Below, piece after piece: positions 1 through 7,336 of a stretch of DNA of 16,353 bases. The stretch is from JBFKPQ01 sp041628225. GTDB taxonomy: Bacteria > Actinomycetota > Acidimicrobiia > Spongiisociales > JAENVV01. The notes under the pieces are model-generated. The model saw nothing but the letters and a program-made list of their open reading frames with translations. It searched no databases and had not been told where the DNA came from. A program made the position numbers and the translations under genes. The number at the start of each line of letters is the position of its first letter. The stretch's first letter is position 1. Location: positions 1-16,353 of the forward strand of contig JBFKPQ010000045.1 in assembly GCA_041628225.1 (NCBI GenBank), given 5' to 3'.

Positions 1-58
1 CCGTGAGCGCAATGCGGGCGAGCCGCGCCACATGGGCGATGTCGATGTCGATGGGCAT
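1..58 (-). CDS. gatC: Glu/Asp-tRNA amidotransferase subunit C, N-terminal fragment
   Basis: Only the first 19 codons are in the window; the gene continues past the left edge. The visible start reads MPIDIDIAHVARLARIALT. The 'H-V-A-R-L-A-R-I-A-L-T' helix is typical of GatC N-termini, which usually show a 'vxhlArLArlalte' pattern. GatC is the small subunit of the GatCAB amidotransferase, which converts misacylated Glu-tRNA(Gln) or Asp-tRNA(Asn) to the correct amide form in the cytoplasm. The ATG lies 7 bases after a TAGAAT box on the same strand, so the mRNA is probably leaderless. The gene points the same way as ligA, mnmA and iscS at the far right of the window, its usual actinobacterial neighbours. 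The call rests on a short stretch but a characteristic one; gatA should follow just outside the window. Confidence 0.72.
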   Translation of the reverse strand, partial: MPIDIDIAHVARLARIALT

Positions 59-65
59 GACGGCG

Positions 66-71
66 ATTCTA
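66..71 (-). promoter_or_regulatory. -10 box (TAGAAT) for leaderless gatC
   Basis: TAGAAT on the minus strand, followed by a 7-base spacer (CGCCGTC) and the gatC ATG. The spacing puts the expected transcription start at or next to the start codon. No convincing -35 box is visible. The same arrangement occurs at six other transcription-unit heads in this window. Confidence 0.6.
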
Positions 72-98
72 GGACCGTGGCGGCGACCTTCGACTCGC

Positions 99-104
99 TA
101 GCGT
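99..104 (+). promoter_or_regulatory. -10 box (TAGCGT) for the GH57 gene
   Basis: TAGCGT followed by 8 bases and the ATG at 113. No Shine-Dalgarno sequence lies in the spacer, so leaderless initiation fits. It shares the 54-base divergent region 59-112 with the gatC promoter. Confidence 0.5.
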
Positions 105-112
105 GAGCCGCG

Positions 113-1930
113 ATGCAGCTCGTCTTCGCGATCCACAACCATCAGCCGGTCGGCAACCTCGATGACGTGGTCCACGAGGCATGCGATCGAGCGTACGTGC
201 CGTTTCTCCGCATGCTGGCCGATCACCCCGAGGTCCGTGTCAACGCCCATTGGTCGGGCCCGCTGTTCGAATGGGCCGAAGCCAACCGGCCCGAACTGTT
301 CGAACTGCTCGAAGGGACCGCCGACCAGATCGAGTGGCTCGGCGGCGGGTTCTACGAACCGCTCCTGCCGGCGATCCCGGAGAACGACCGAGTCGATCAA
401 CTGGAGCGAATGCGCACCTACCTCGCCGATCGACTCGACGCTCGTCCGGGCGGCGCGTGGCTGGCCGAGCGGGTCTGGGAACCGATCCTCGCCGGAACAC
501 TCGTCCGCGCAGGCCACACGTTCACGGTCCTCGACGACAGCCGGTTCGACACACCGGTCCGCACCTACCGCTCGGTCGACTACTTCGGTCGAGCTCTGGC
601 GGCCTTCGCCATATCGCAGCCCCTGCGGTACGCCATTCCCTCCCGCTCACCGTCCGACGTCCTGGAGCTGCTCGGCGACCTGCGCTCGTATCACGACGTC
701 GTCGTGTTCGGCGATGACGGCGAGAAGTTCGGGCTGTGGGATCGAGACACCGAACGCCTCTATGGACCCGATGGATGGTTCGCGGAGTTCTGGGAGCTGG
801 TCGCCGCGACCGATTGGTTGAGCCTCACGACGTTCGAGCGCGCGCTCACCGAGCATCGGCCCGACGCACGGAGCTACGCGGCTCCCGGTTCCTACGAAGA
901 AATGGAAGCATGGTCCGGTGGAGCCTGGCAGCGGTTCGGGGTCCGCTACCCATCGGTCGATGTCATGTATCGCAAGATGATCGCGCTTTCGCGAACCCTG
1001 CGGCGCGGTGCCCCGACGGAAGCACGGACCGGGTTGCTGCGCGGACAGAGCAACTGCGCGTATTGGCGCGGCGCGTTCGGAGGGACCAATCTCCCGCACC
1101 TGCGGTCGGCGGTTCACGAGTCGCTCATCGCGGGACGGCTCGCCTACGAACGCTCCGAACATCGGGGCCGCAACTGGGGCGAACTCCACGTGGAGGACTG
1201 GGACGCCGACCTCGCCGACGAGATCCACGTCGAACTCCCCGACCAGTCGTGGGTGCTCGACCCAGCCGACGGAGGATCCCTTCTCTACCTCGACGACAAA
1301 CCGTCCGGATGGCCCGTGTCCGACGTGATGGCCCGCCAGCCCGAGCCGCATCTCCCGGCGGACGGACCAGTCGATCGCCATCCGTGGCGAACGTTCGCCG
1401 ATCTCCGTATGCCTCGCGACGCCGTGGTAGACGACCTCGCCGCGTCGGGCCCCGCACCCCCGGCTCGCTATGTGGTCGGTGCTCACGACGCCTCCCGAGG
1501 CTCGGTCACGATTCGCTTGACGTCCGCCGACGCCCCCATCTCGAAGACGATCACAGCCGAGGACCGCATGCTCGCGGTGGCCTATCACCTCGACGGCGCC
1601 GAACGCGGCAGGTTCGGTCCTCTCATCCCGATCTCCGTATGGGAAGGGGCCGGGCAGGTCCGCATCGATGGGGGACCCTGGCGGGATGTCGACGAGGCGT
1701 TCATGGCCACCGGTCACCGATTTCGTTTCAAGCACGAGGGTCGCGGCACGCAACTGATCGTCTCCCTTCCGATCCCCGGAGAGCTGTTTTCGCTCCCGAT
1801 CGACACAACGATGCGGGACGAGCGCGGGACCGTCCACGTCGTTCGCCAAGGCGTCGTCTGGTGGCCCCACTTCACGACCGACGGATCTGGGGTGTACGAG
1901 GTGACCATGCTGATCAGCCACGAGGAGTGA
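113..1930 (+). CDS. GH57 family 4-alpha-glucanotransferase / alpha-amylase
   Basis: A 605-residue retaining alpha-glucan enzyme of glycoside hydrolase family 57, expected to cut or transfer alpha-1,4-linked glucose chains in the cytoplasm. The N-terminal barrel shows the family motifs in order: HNHQP (8-12), GGGFYEP (77-83), WLAERVWEP (116-124) with Glu119 as the likely nucleophile, and FGDDGEKFG (199-207). One of Asp201/Asp202 should be the acid/base. This matches the Thermococcus litoralis 4-alpha-glucanotransferase pattern. The rest, roughly 290-605, is beta-rich and resembles the C-terminal domain of the same subfamily. No signal peptide is present. The ATG at 113 fits because the HQP motif must lie within the first dozen residues. 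The stop is 3 bases before the glycogen synthase start, so the two form an operon for glycogen or maltodextrin turnover. Amylase and transferase activity cannot be told apart from sequence alone. Confidence 0.9.
   Translation: MQLVFAIHNHQPVGNLDDVVHEACDRAYVPFLRMLADHPEVRVNAHWSGPLFEWAEANRPELFELLEGTADQIEWLGGGFYEPLLPAIPENDRVDQLERMRTYLADRLDARPGGAWLAERVWEPILAGTLVRAGHTFTVLDDSRFDTPVRTYRSVDYFGRALAAFAISQPLRYAIPSRSPSDVLELLGDLRSYHDVVVFGDDGEKFGLWDRDTERLYGPDGWFAEFWELVAATDWLSLTTFERALTEHRPDARSYAAPGSYEEMEAWSGGAWQRFGVRYPSVDVMYRKMIALSRTLRRGAPTEARTGLLRGQSNCAYWRGAFGGTNLPHLRSAVHESLIAGRLAYERSEHRGRNWGELHVEDWDADLADEIHVELPDQSWVLDPADGGSLLYLDDKPSGWPVSDVMARQPEPHLPADGPVDRHPWRTFADLRMPRDAVVDDLAASGPAPPARYVVGAHDASRGSVTIRLTSADAPISKTITAEDRMLAVAYHLDGAERGRFGPLIPISVWEGAGQVRIDGGPWRDVDEAFMATGHRFRFKHEGRGTQLIVSLPIPGELFSLPIDTTMRDERGTVHVVRQGVVWWPHFTTDGSGVYEVTMLISHEE
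1922..1927 (+). promoter_or_regulatory. Shine-Dalgarno site (GAGGAG) of glycogen synthase
   Basis: GAGGAG lies inside the last codons of the GH57 gene, 6 bases before the ATG at 1934. It fixes the start of glgA and contrasts with operon-head genes that lack such a site. Confidence 0.75.
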
Positions 1931-1933
1931 GAC

Positions 1934-3301
1934 ATGCGGGTACTGATCGGCGCATCTGAATTCTCACCGCTCGCTCGAACCGGGGGCCTCGGCGAAGCCG
2001 TGGCCGGCATCGCCGGTGGCGTGAAACGAGCCGGACACGATGTCACCGTCGTCCTCCCCCGGTACCGTCACCTGCAGGACGTCGGAAGTCCCGTTCGCAT
2101 CGACGGGGCACCGCCGCTCTATCTGCACCACGAACAGGGTGTTTCTGTGCTGCTCGTCGATGATCCGGTCGCCTTCGACCGCGCGGGCATCTACGGCGAC
2201 CGCCCCGGCGAAGGCTATGACGACCAGTGGGTGCGCTTCGGCCGCTTCTCGAACGCCGTCCGCCATCTGGCCACCTCGGCCGACGTGTTGCACCTCCACG
2301 ACGCGCACACGGGAGCAGCCGCCCTCGATGCGCCGTGTCCAACGGTGTTCACGATTCACAACGCCGCGTATCCGATCCTCGGACCGCTCGACGCGGCCCG
2401 TGCTCTGCTCGGCACGGCAGGTGAAGCCATCCGCCCGGGTGGTCCCCTGGAGTGGTACGGAGAAGCCAACTACCTCAAGGCCGGCATCGTGGCGGCCACG
2501 GTGGTGACGACGGTCAGCCCCAGCTTCGCCGTCCAGCTGTGTGAGGATGCGTCGGTGTCCAACGGGCTCGATGGCGTCATACGGGCCCGGCCCGACGAGG
2601 TCGTGGGCATCACGAACGGACTCGATCCGACTACCTGGAATCCAGCCACCGACACCGAGATGGCGAAGCCGTTCGGTGCCGACTCGCTGGGGAAGCGCAA
2701 AGCGACCAAGAACGAGCTGTTGCGCCGCACCGGCCTGTCGAACGGCGTCGTGGTGGGCAACGTCGGCCGGATGGCCGAACAGAAGGGCCTCGGTCTGCTC
2801 GACCCATGGATCGACGACCTGGTCGACGAAGGGATGCGGTTCGTACTGGCCGGATCCGGCGAACTCGACGCCAGGGTCGATGCATGGGTCGCGCGGCATC
2901 CTCAGGCGGTCTGGCACGGCGACTACTCCGAGGAACTCAACCGGCTCGTAGTCGGTGGTTCCGACCTCTATCTCATGCCGTCCCGGTTCGAGCCGTGCGG
3001 CATCGGCCAGATGTACGCGATGCGGTACGGGTCGGTTCCGGTCGTTCGGCTCACCGGCGGATTGGCCGACACGGTGATCGATTTCGACGAACACCCGGAT
3101 GCCGCGACGGGGTTCGGTTTCCGTGCGTTCGAACCACCCGAACTCGTCAAGACCATCCGCCGCGCCGTGCACACACTGACCGACCACCCCGACGTCTGGC
3201 GGCGGCTGCAGAAGCGGGGTATGACCACCGACTTCAGTTGGGACAATGCCGCACGGCGGTACCTCGCGGCGTACGAGACCGCGCTCGCCGCGGCTGCCTA
3301 G
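1934..3301 (+). CDS. glgA: Glycogen synthase, GT5 family
   Basis: A 455-residue bacterial glycogen/starch synthase that adds glucose from a nucleotide sugar to the growing alpha-1,4 chain. The GT5 start is clear: MRVLIGASEFSP followed by TGGLGE at 16-21. The C-terminal Rossmann half carries GRMAEQKG (278-285, Arg279 and Lys284), then SRFEPCGIGQMYAMRYG (350-366) with Glu353, and TGGLADTV (374-381). Two usual family features differ. The K-x-G-G-L lysine, Lys15 in E. coli GlgA and linked to the donor phosphate, is Arg15 here. The common HDWH motif reads HDAH (122-125). All other core motifs are intact, so the enzyme is probably active, though donor affinity or preference might differ. It is slightly shorter than E. 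coli GlgA (477). It follows the GH57 gene after a 3-base gap and has its own Shine-Dalgarno site. Confidence 0.92.
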   Translation: MRVLIGASEFSPLARTGGLGEAVAGIAGGVKRAGHDVTVVLPRYRHLQDVGSPVRIDGAPPLYLHHEQGVSVLLVDDPVAFDRAGIYGDRPGEGYDDQWVRFGRFSNAVRHLATSADVLHLHDAHTGAAALDAPCPTVFTIHNAAYPILGPLDAARALLGTAGEAIRPGGPLEWYGEANYLKAGIVAATVVTTVSPSFAVQLCEDASVSNGLDGVIRARPDEVVGITNGLDPTTWNPATDTEMAKPFGADSLGKRKATKNELLRRTGLSNGVVVGNVGRMAEQKGLGLLDPWIDDLVDEGMRFVLAGSGELDARVDAWVARHPQAVWHGDYSEELNRLVVGGSDLYLMPSRFEPCGIGQMYAMRYGSVPVVRLTGGLADTVIDFDEHPDAATGFGFRAFEPPELVKTIRRAVHTLTDHPDVWRRLQKRGMTTDFSWDNAARRYLAAYETALAAAA

Positions 3302-3315
3302 AACTGCCCCGGCAC

Positions 3316-3321
3316 TAGCGT
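3316..3321 (+). promoter_or_regulatory. -10 box (TAGCGT) for the lipoprotein operon
   Basis: TAGCGT followed by a 7-base spacer (GCTAGCC) and ATG at 3329. It sits in the only gap (27 bases) between glgA and the lipoprotein gene. The hexamer is identical to the one before the GH57 gene. Confidence 0.5.
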
Positions 3322-3328
3322 GCTAGCC

Positions 3329-4792
3329 ATGCGGATCCGTTACGTATTGACGATGACGCTCCTGCTGAGCGCGTGTTCGGGCCTGTCGTCCGGCCCGACG
3401 ACCACGACGGCTGCGACCGCCGATCCCAGCCCCACCACCACCGGCACGGACACGGCGAGAACGACTGCGCCGAGCCCAACGACCACGACCACGCCCGACA
3501 CGATCGTGGAAGCGGATGTTGGGCTCGTCGTCGTCACGGCCCGCACCATCGAGATCCTTCAGACCGGCCTGGATCACGTCGTGTTGCAGGGCGACGCCGA
3601 TGTCGACCTCGACGTGGCGTACGACGACCTCAATGGTGGACTGGTCTTCCAATACGCCACGGGATTCGACAGTCCACAGCGACCGATCTTTCATCTGCCC
3701 GCCGGCGGCGACGATGCCGAGGTGCTCATCGATCCCCGGCCGGGCCGTACGCTCTTCCTGGAGGGGGTCTCGCTCATCGACGGCCGGGTGCATGTCGTCT
3801 ACGTCGAGCGTCCGGTCGGCCGCCAGGTGGGCGGCAGCCTGCTGGCAGCCGATCTGCGAGGCGGCGCTCCCGTGTCCTTGTACGAAGGCAACGACCTCGT
3901 CGCCGGGGAGGCTCACGGCACGGTCGTCGCCGTGGAACTGCGAGTCGGTCCGACGTGCGGGAAGATCCAGGTCAGCGACGGCGACGACTCCCTCTTCGAG
4001 GTCGACTGTGAGGAAGGCACCGGTCCGGTCGGTGTCGAGCTGTCGCCGGACGGTTCGTTGCTGGCCACCATCGTCGACGGAACGATTCGTGGTTTTGCCG
4101 TTCCGGACGGGACTCCCACCGGCCGTTGGGTCCCTCCGTCGGCCAGCGCCGTGTACGACGTCGAGCCCGGCCGGCTGGCGGTGCCCGGCGCGGCCCTCTC
4201 GCTGCGGGTCCTGACGGCCGACGGCGCGGCCCATACCTACGGCTTCGACGCTCCGGTGCGTTCGGTCTCGTTCCTGCGCAGCCCCGCAGCGGTCTTGCGG
4301 GGTCCTCGCCTCGGTGGCGTCGTGGGCCCGCTGGGTGCCTGCTCGGCGGCCGGTCTCCTTCCGGATCCCGCTCCCGCCGACTTGCCCGACGAAGTGGCGG
4401 CGACGCGAGCCGCCATCGTCCGCTTCGCCACGTCGTGCGACTTCGACGGACTCGCCGCGCTCGTCGACTCGACGTTCACCTATGGTGACGACGAGTCCGG
4501 AGATCCACGCCGCTACTGGCTGGCCAACGAGCAGCGCTTCGGCGACGACCTCTCGGTCATCGTCACGCTCCTGTCGCTCGAAGCCACCACGATCGAACAG
4601 GCCGACGGCTCGATGCTCTACCTATGGCCCGCCGCAGCCGGAGAGCAACCCTCCGACGCCCAATGGGAATCGCTCTTCGCGGTGTACAACGAAGAGGAGA
4701 TCGCCACGATGCGGCGCGGTGGCGTCTACACCGGCTTGCGCGTTGGCATCGACTCGACGGGCCGCTGGCGTTTCGCCGTGTCCGGCGACTGA
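3329..4792 (+). CDS. Secreted lipoprotein with propeller-like body and C-terminal domain, function unknown
   Basis: A 487-residue protein of unknown function. The N-terminus MRIRYVLTMTLLLSAC is a lipoprotein signal peptide with lipobox L-S-A-C and Cys16 as the lipidated residue. Residues 20-57 form a Thr/Pro/Ser-rich linker, expected to lift the domain off the membrane. Residues 60-325 are beta-rich with a WD40/TolB-like turn at LSPDGSLLA (238-246), suggesting a propeller-like fold. Residues 350-487 are a separate domain with 'AIVRFATSCDFDGLAALV', 'RRYW' and a final 'YTGLRVGIDSTGRWRFAVSGD'. I have seen similar domains in actinobacterial hypothetical proteins. Cysteines at 210, 227, 338 and 370 could form disulfides outside the cell. 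I chose ATG 3329 rather than GTG 3320 because it gives a standard signal peptide and a 7-base distance from the -10 box. Only one base separates it from the next gene, implying coupled translation. Confidence 0.8.
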   Translation: MRIRYVLTMTLLLSACSGLSSGPTTTTAATADPSPTTTGTDTARTTAPSPTTTTTPDTIVEADVGLVVVTARTIEILQTGLDHVVLQGDADVDLDVAYDDLNGGLVFQYATGFDSPQRPIFHLPAGGDDAEVLIDPRPGRTLFLEGVSLIDGRVHVVYVERPVGRQVGGSLLAADLRGGAPVSLYEGNDLVAGEAHGTVVAVELRVGPTCGKIQVSDGDDSLFEVDCEEGTGPVGVELSPDGSLLATIVDGTIRGFAVPDGTPTGRWVPPSASAVYDVEPGRLAVPGAALSLRVLTADGAAHTYGFDAPVRSVSFLRSPAAVLRGPRLGGVVGPLGACSAAGLLPDPAPADLPDEVAATRAAIVRFATSCDFDGLAALVDSTFTYGDDESGDPRRYWLANEQRFGDDLSVIVTLLSLEATTIEQADGSMLYLWPAAAGEQPSDAQWESLFAVYNEEEIATMRRGGVYTGLRVGIDSTGRWRFAVSGD

Positions 4793-4793
4793 C

Positions 4794-6362
4794 ATGTCCG
4801 AGTATCACGACCTGGCGCGTGCCAGCTGGGGTCGCCTGTATGCGGATGTCTCGCTGGTCGCCAGATCCCCGTCCTCCGGACACCGCGCCGTTGCTCGCGC
4901 CCTGGCCGACGCGCGGTCGAAGTGGCACCGATTGCGTGACCAGGATCCCGTGTCGTGGACGTATCGGCGGGCAGTGGATCTGTTACCGCCGTCCGTAGAC
5001 CCCTGGGACGGTCCCGACGACCCCGTCTCCGAACGCCTCTCGCAGATCGACCGGAATGTCCTGGCAGCCCTCATTCCGTACGTGCGACACGACACCAGCA
5101 TCGACGCAGTGGCTGCGCTACTGGCGGTCGATGCCGCGGAGGTGGTGCGCCGTCTCGATGCGGCCGCGGATGCCGTCGGGGCCGCCGACCCATCCGATCT
5201 CCGGCGGCGCCTTGCCTGGCCCCTGGATGCCGAAGTTCGATCGCTGCCTCCAGCCACGTACGACGAGGCGGCCATCCGCGCCGCCTCGCGGGGTTCGGGC
5301 CTCCGCCGATGGGCCATCGCCGGGGCGGGACTCGCGGTCGTTGCCGTCCTGGTCGGCCTCGCGCTGACCCAGCGGACGATCGTCCGGCCCGATCTGATCC
5401 AGCTGCTGCCCACCGGCCTGGAACGCGTCGACGCCGGCGGCAACCGCGTGCGCCTCCTCGAGGAGCAAGTCGCCGTCGCCAAGGTCAACCGCGACGGCGC
5501 GGTCCTGTACCAGTACGACGGACGGGCCGGGCTGCCCGAAGCCAGCATTTGGTATCGACCGTCCCCAGAGGCACGATCGACGCAGGTGTTTCCGCGCACC
5601 GGCGGCATCGTCGGATGGGTGGACGAGACCGGGCCGGCTCGTGCCGTCGTCGTGACGTCTGACGTCACGGTCGGTGACGGCTCCAGCACCACCACCGTGG
5701 AACTCGGCCTCCTCGACCCGGCGTCGGGCACCCTCGAACCGCTGACGGAGATCGGCAGGTACGAGAGCCGGGCCGGCGAGATCGTGGCCGGGTCCAAGCC
5801 GGTGGCCGTCGCGTATGGGGGCGAGCGAATCCTCGTGTGGACGGCTGACGCGGCCCTCGTCGACAGCCTTCCGAACGTCGATGCCGATTCGTGCGGACGC
5901 CTCCTGCTCCTCGACCTCTCCGGCCGCGCCGTCGACATCGCCCTCCCACCGCCGTCGTGCGATGCGGATGGGCGAACGATGTCGGCTCCCGCGGTCAGTC
6001 CCGACGGAGCGATGCTGGCGTGGATCGAGGCCGAAGGCACCGTCGACCCCGCCGTGGCTCCGCGCGAGGGCTGGTTGTCGTCTGTCGCAGTCCGGCTGGT
6101 GACGCATGACCTGGCTTCGGGCCGCTCCCAGACGTACGAACTCACAGCCTTCGAACGGCCTTCCTGGTGGACCCAGTACACCCTGTTCTCGGAGGCGACG
6201 GGAACACTGGCCGTCGATCTCGACGGCACGACGGCGATCGCGTCGGTCGGGATCTGGGATCCGGCGATCGAGGCAGCCACCTATTCGGTGTTTCTCGTAG
6301 ACACCATCGGCGAGCGCGTCGAACGGTCGGTCGGGGAAGGACTCGTCACCTTCGGGCGGTGA
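4794..6362 (+). CDS. Degenerate sigma-factor-like cytoplasmic domain, one membrane helix, outside propeller-like domain
   Basis: A 522-residue protein of unknown function with an unusual layout. Residues 1-65 resemble sigma region 2 of SigE-type ECF factors: 'ASWGRLY', then a helix ending 'RSKWHRLRDQDPVSWTYRRAVDLL'. Residues 78-130 resemble region 4: 'LSQIDRNVLAALIPYV', then 'SIDAVAALLAVDAAEVVRRLDAAADAV', like a helix-turn-helix. The usual acidic and aromatic residues of a working sigma factor are weak or missing. A basic stretch ending R171-R172 precedes one membrane helix at about 173-192. Residues 200-522 lie outside and are beta-rich, with 'VSPDGAMLAW' (401-410) and only two cysteines (367, 389), a possible disulfide. 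I chose ATG 4794 because it is one base after the lipoprotein stop and upstream codons only shadow that gene. The sigma-like assignment is my pattern match, not a proven homology. Alternative: an anti-sigma-like membrane sensor. Confidence 0.72.
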   Translation: MSEYHDLARASWGRLYADVSLVARSPSSGHRAVARALADARSKWHRLRDQDPVSWTYRRAVDLLPPSVDPWDGPDDPVSERLSQIDRNVLAALIPYVRHDTSIDAVAALLAVDAAEVVRRLDAAADAVGAADPSDLRRRLAWPLDAEVRSLPPATYDEAAIRAASRGSGLRRWAIAGAGLAVVAVLVGLALTQRTIVRPDLIQLLPTGLERVDAGGNRVRLLEEQVAVAKVNRDGAVLYQYDGRAGLPEASIWYRPSPEARSTQVFPRTGGIVGWVDETGPARAVVVTSDVTVGDGSSTTTVELGLLDPASGTLEPLTEIGRYESRAGEIVAGSKPVAVAYGGERILVWTADAALVDSLPNVDADSCGRLLLLDLSGRAVDIALPPPSCDADGRTMSAPAVSPDGAMLAWIEAEGTVDPAVAPREGWLSSVAVRLVTHDLASGRSQTYELTAFERPSWWTQYTLFSEATGTLAVDLDGTTAIASVGIWDPAIEAATYSVFLVDTIGERVERSVGEGLVTFGR

Positions 6363-6369
6363 GGTCATC

Positions 6370-6375
6370 TAGGGT
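6370..6375 (+). promoter_or_regulatory. -10 box (TAGGGT) for the E1 operon
   Basis: TAGGGT, a 7-base spacer (CGGCCAC), then the GTG start at 6383. It lies in the 20-base gap after the sigma-like membrane protein and supports that GTG as a leaderless start. Confidence 0.52.
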
Positions 6376-6382
6376 CGGCCAC

Positions 6383-7336
6383 GTGGACGACAGCCAGTTG
6401 GTGGACGCCTTTCGGTGGATGACCCTCACCCGGCATTTCGACGACGCGATGGTGGCGCTCTGGAAACAGGGGCGCGGGGTCGGGGGGACGTTTTCCCAGC
6501 GAGGTCACGAAGCCATCTCGGTCGGGGTCGGTTTGGCGCTCGGCGACGGTGACGTCGTCGCTCCGATGCACCGCGACCTCGGCACCTACCTCGTGCGTGG
6601 GATGGCGCCGGAACGCATCTTCGGCAATCTTCTCGGCAAGGTGACCGGGCCGAGTCGTGGGCGAGATGCCAATCTGCACGGTATGGGCGATCTGTCGCTC
6701 GGCATCATCGGATTCATCTCCCACATCCCGCAGGCGCTGCCCACGGCGTTGGGAGCCGCCATGGCCTTCCGCTACCGCGATCAGCCCAACGTGGCCGTGA
6801 CCTTTGTCGGTGACGGCGGGTCGTGTTCGGGCGCTTTCCACGAGACCGTGAACATGGCGGCCCTCTACGACGCCCCGTTCGTCCTGATCGTCGAGAACAA
6901 CCAGTACGCCTACTCGACACCACTCGACCAGCAGATGAAGACGCCGGACATCGCGGGCCGCATCGCCGGGTATGGCATCCCCGGACTGTCGGTGGATGGC
7001 AACGACGTCGAAGCCGTCCACGCCGTCACCGTCGAGGCCATCGACCGGGCGCGATCCGGACGTGGTCCGAGCGTGATCGAGGCGGTGACCATGCGGATGC
7101 TCGGTCACGCCATCCATGACGGCGCCGAGTATGTCCCGGCCGACCTGCTGGCAGCATGGGAGGAGCGGGACCCACTGCAGATTGCCCGCTTGCGTCTCCG
7201 CGACCGTGGCGTGGCGGAACCGGAGCTCAGCGCGTTCGACACCGAGGCGCGCCGGCAGGTCGAGGTGGCCATCGCCGCGGCCGAAGCGGCGCCCCTCCCC
7301 GACCCCTCCACCGTTGCGGACGGGGTGTACGCGTGA
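6383..7336 (+). CDS. 2-oxoacid dehydrogenase E1 component, alpha subunit (branched-chain type likely)
   Basis: A 317-residue thiamine-diphosphate subunit of an E1 enzyme that decarboxylates a 2-oxo acid and passes the acyl group to a lipoyl-bearing E2. The ThDP/magnesium motif is exact: GDG at 143-145, then 26 residues, then Asn172-Asn173. 'SHIPQALPTALGAAMA' and 'STPLDQQMKTPDIAGRIAGYGIPGLSVDGNDV' match E1 alpha chains of the branched-chain and acetoin kinds. The later loop reads MRMLGHAIHDGAEYVP; it keeps the histidine next to the cofactor but has Ala where eukaryotic enzymes have the regulatory serine. The start is GTG 6383, supported by the -10 box at 6370-6375. The stop overlaps the beta subunit start. 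No E2, E3 or lipoylation gene is in the window, so substrate (branched-chain, pyruvate or acetoin) cannot be settled. Confidence 0.9.
   Translation: MDDSQLVDAFRWMTLTRHFDDAMVALWKQGRGVGGTFSQRGHEAISVGVGLALGDGDVVAPMHRDLGTYLVRGMAPERIFGNLLGKVTGPSRGRDANLHGMGDLSLGIIGFISHIPQALPTALGAAMAFRYRDQPNVAVTFVGDGGSCSGAFHETVNMAALYDAPFVLIVENNQYAYSTPLDQQMKTPDIAGRIAGYGIPGLSVDGNDVEAVHAVTVEAIDRARSGRGPSVIEAVTMRMLGHAIHDGAEYVPADLLAAWEERDPLQIARLRLRDRGVAEPELSAFDTEARRQVEVAIAAAEAAPLPDPSTVADGVYA

Noticed and set aside
3320..3328. GTG start three codons earlier for the lipoprotein
   Set aside because: It would overlap the TAGCGT box and adds residues before a signal peptide that already starts well at ATG 3329.
3389..3500. 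Repeat array in the low-complexity ACC/ACG-rich stretch
   Set aside because: It is the coding sequence of the Thr/Pro linker of the lipoprotein; the unit is irregular and not a CRISPR or structured repeat.
4314..4793. 160-codon N-terminal extension of the sigma-like membrane protein
   Set aside because: It is the lipoprotein gene read in another frame, Ser/Arg/Pro-rich; the ATG one base after the lipoprotein stop gives a sensible start.
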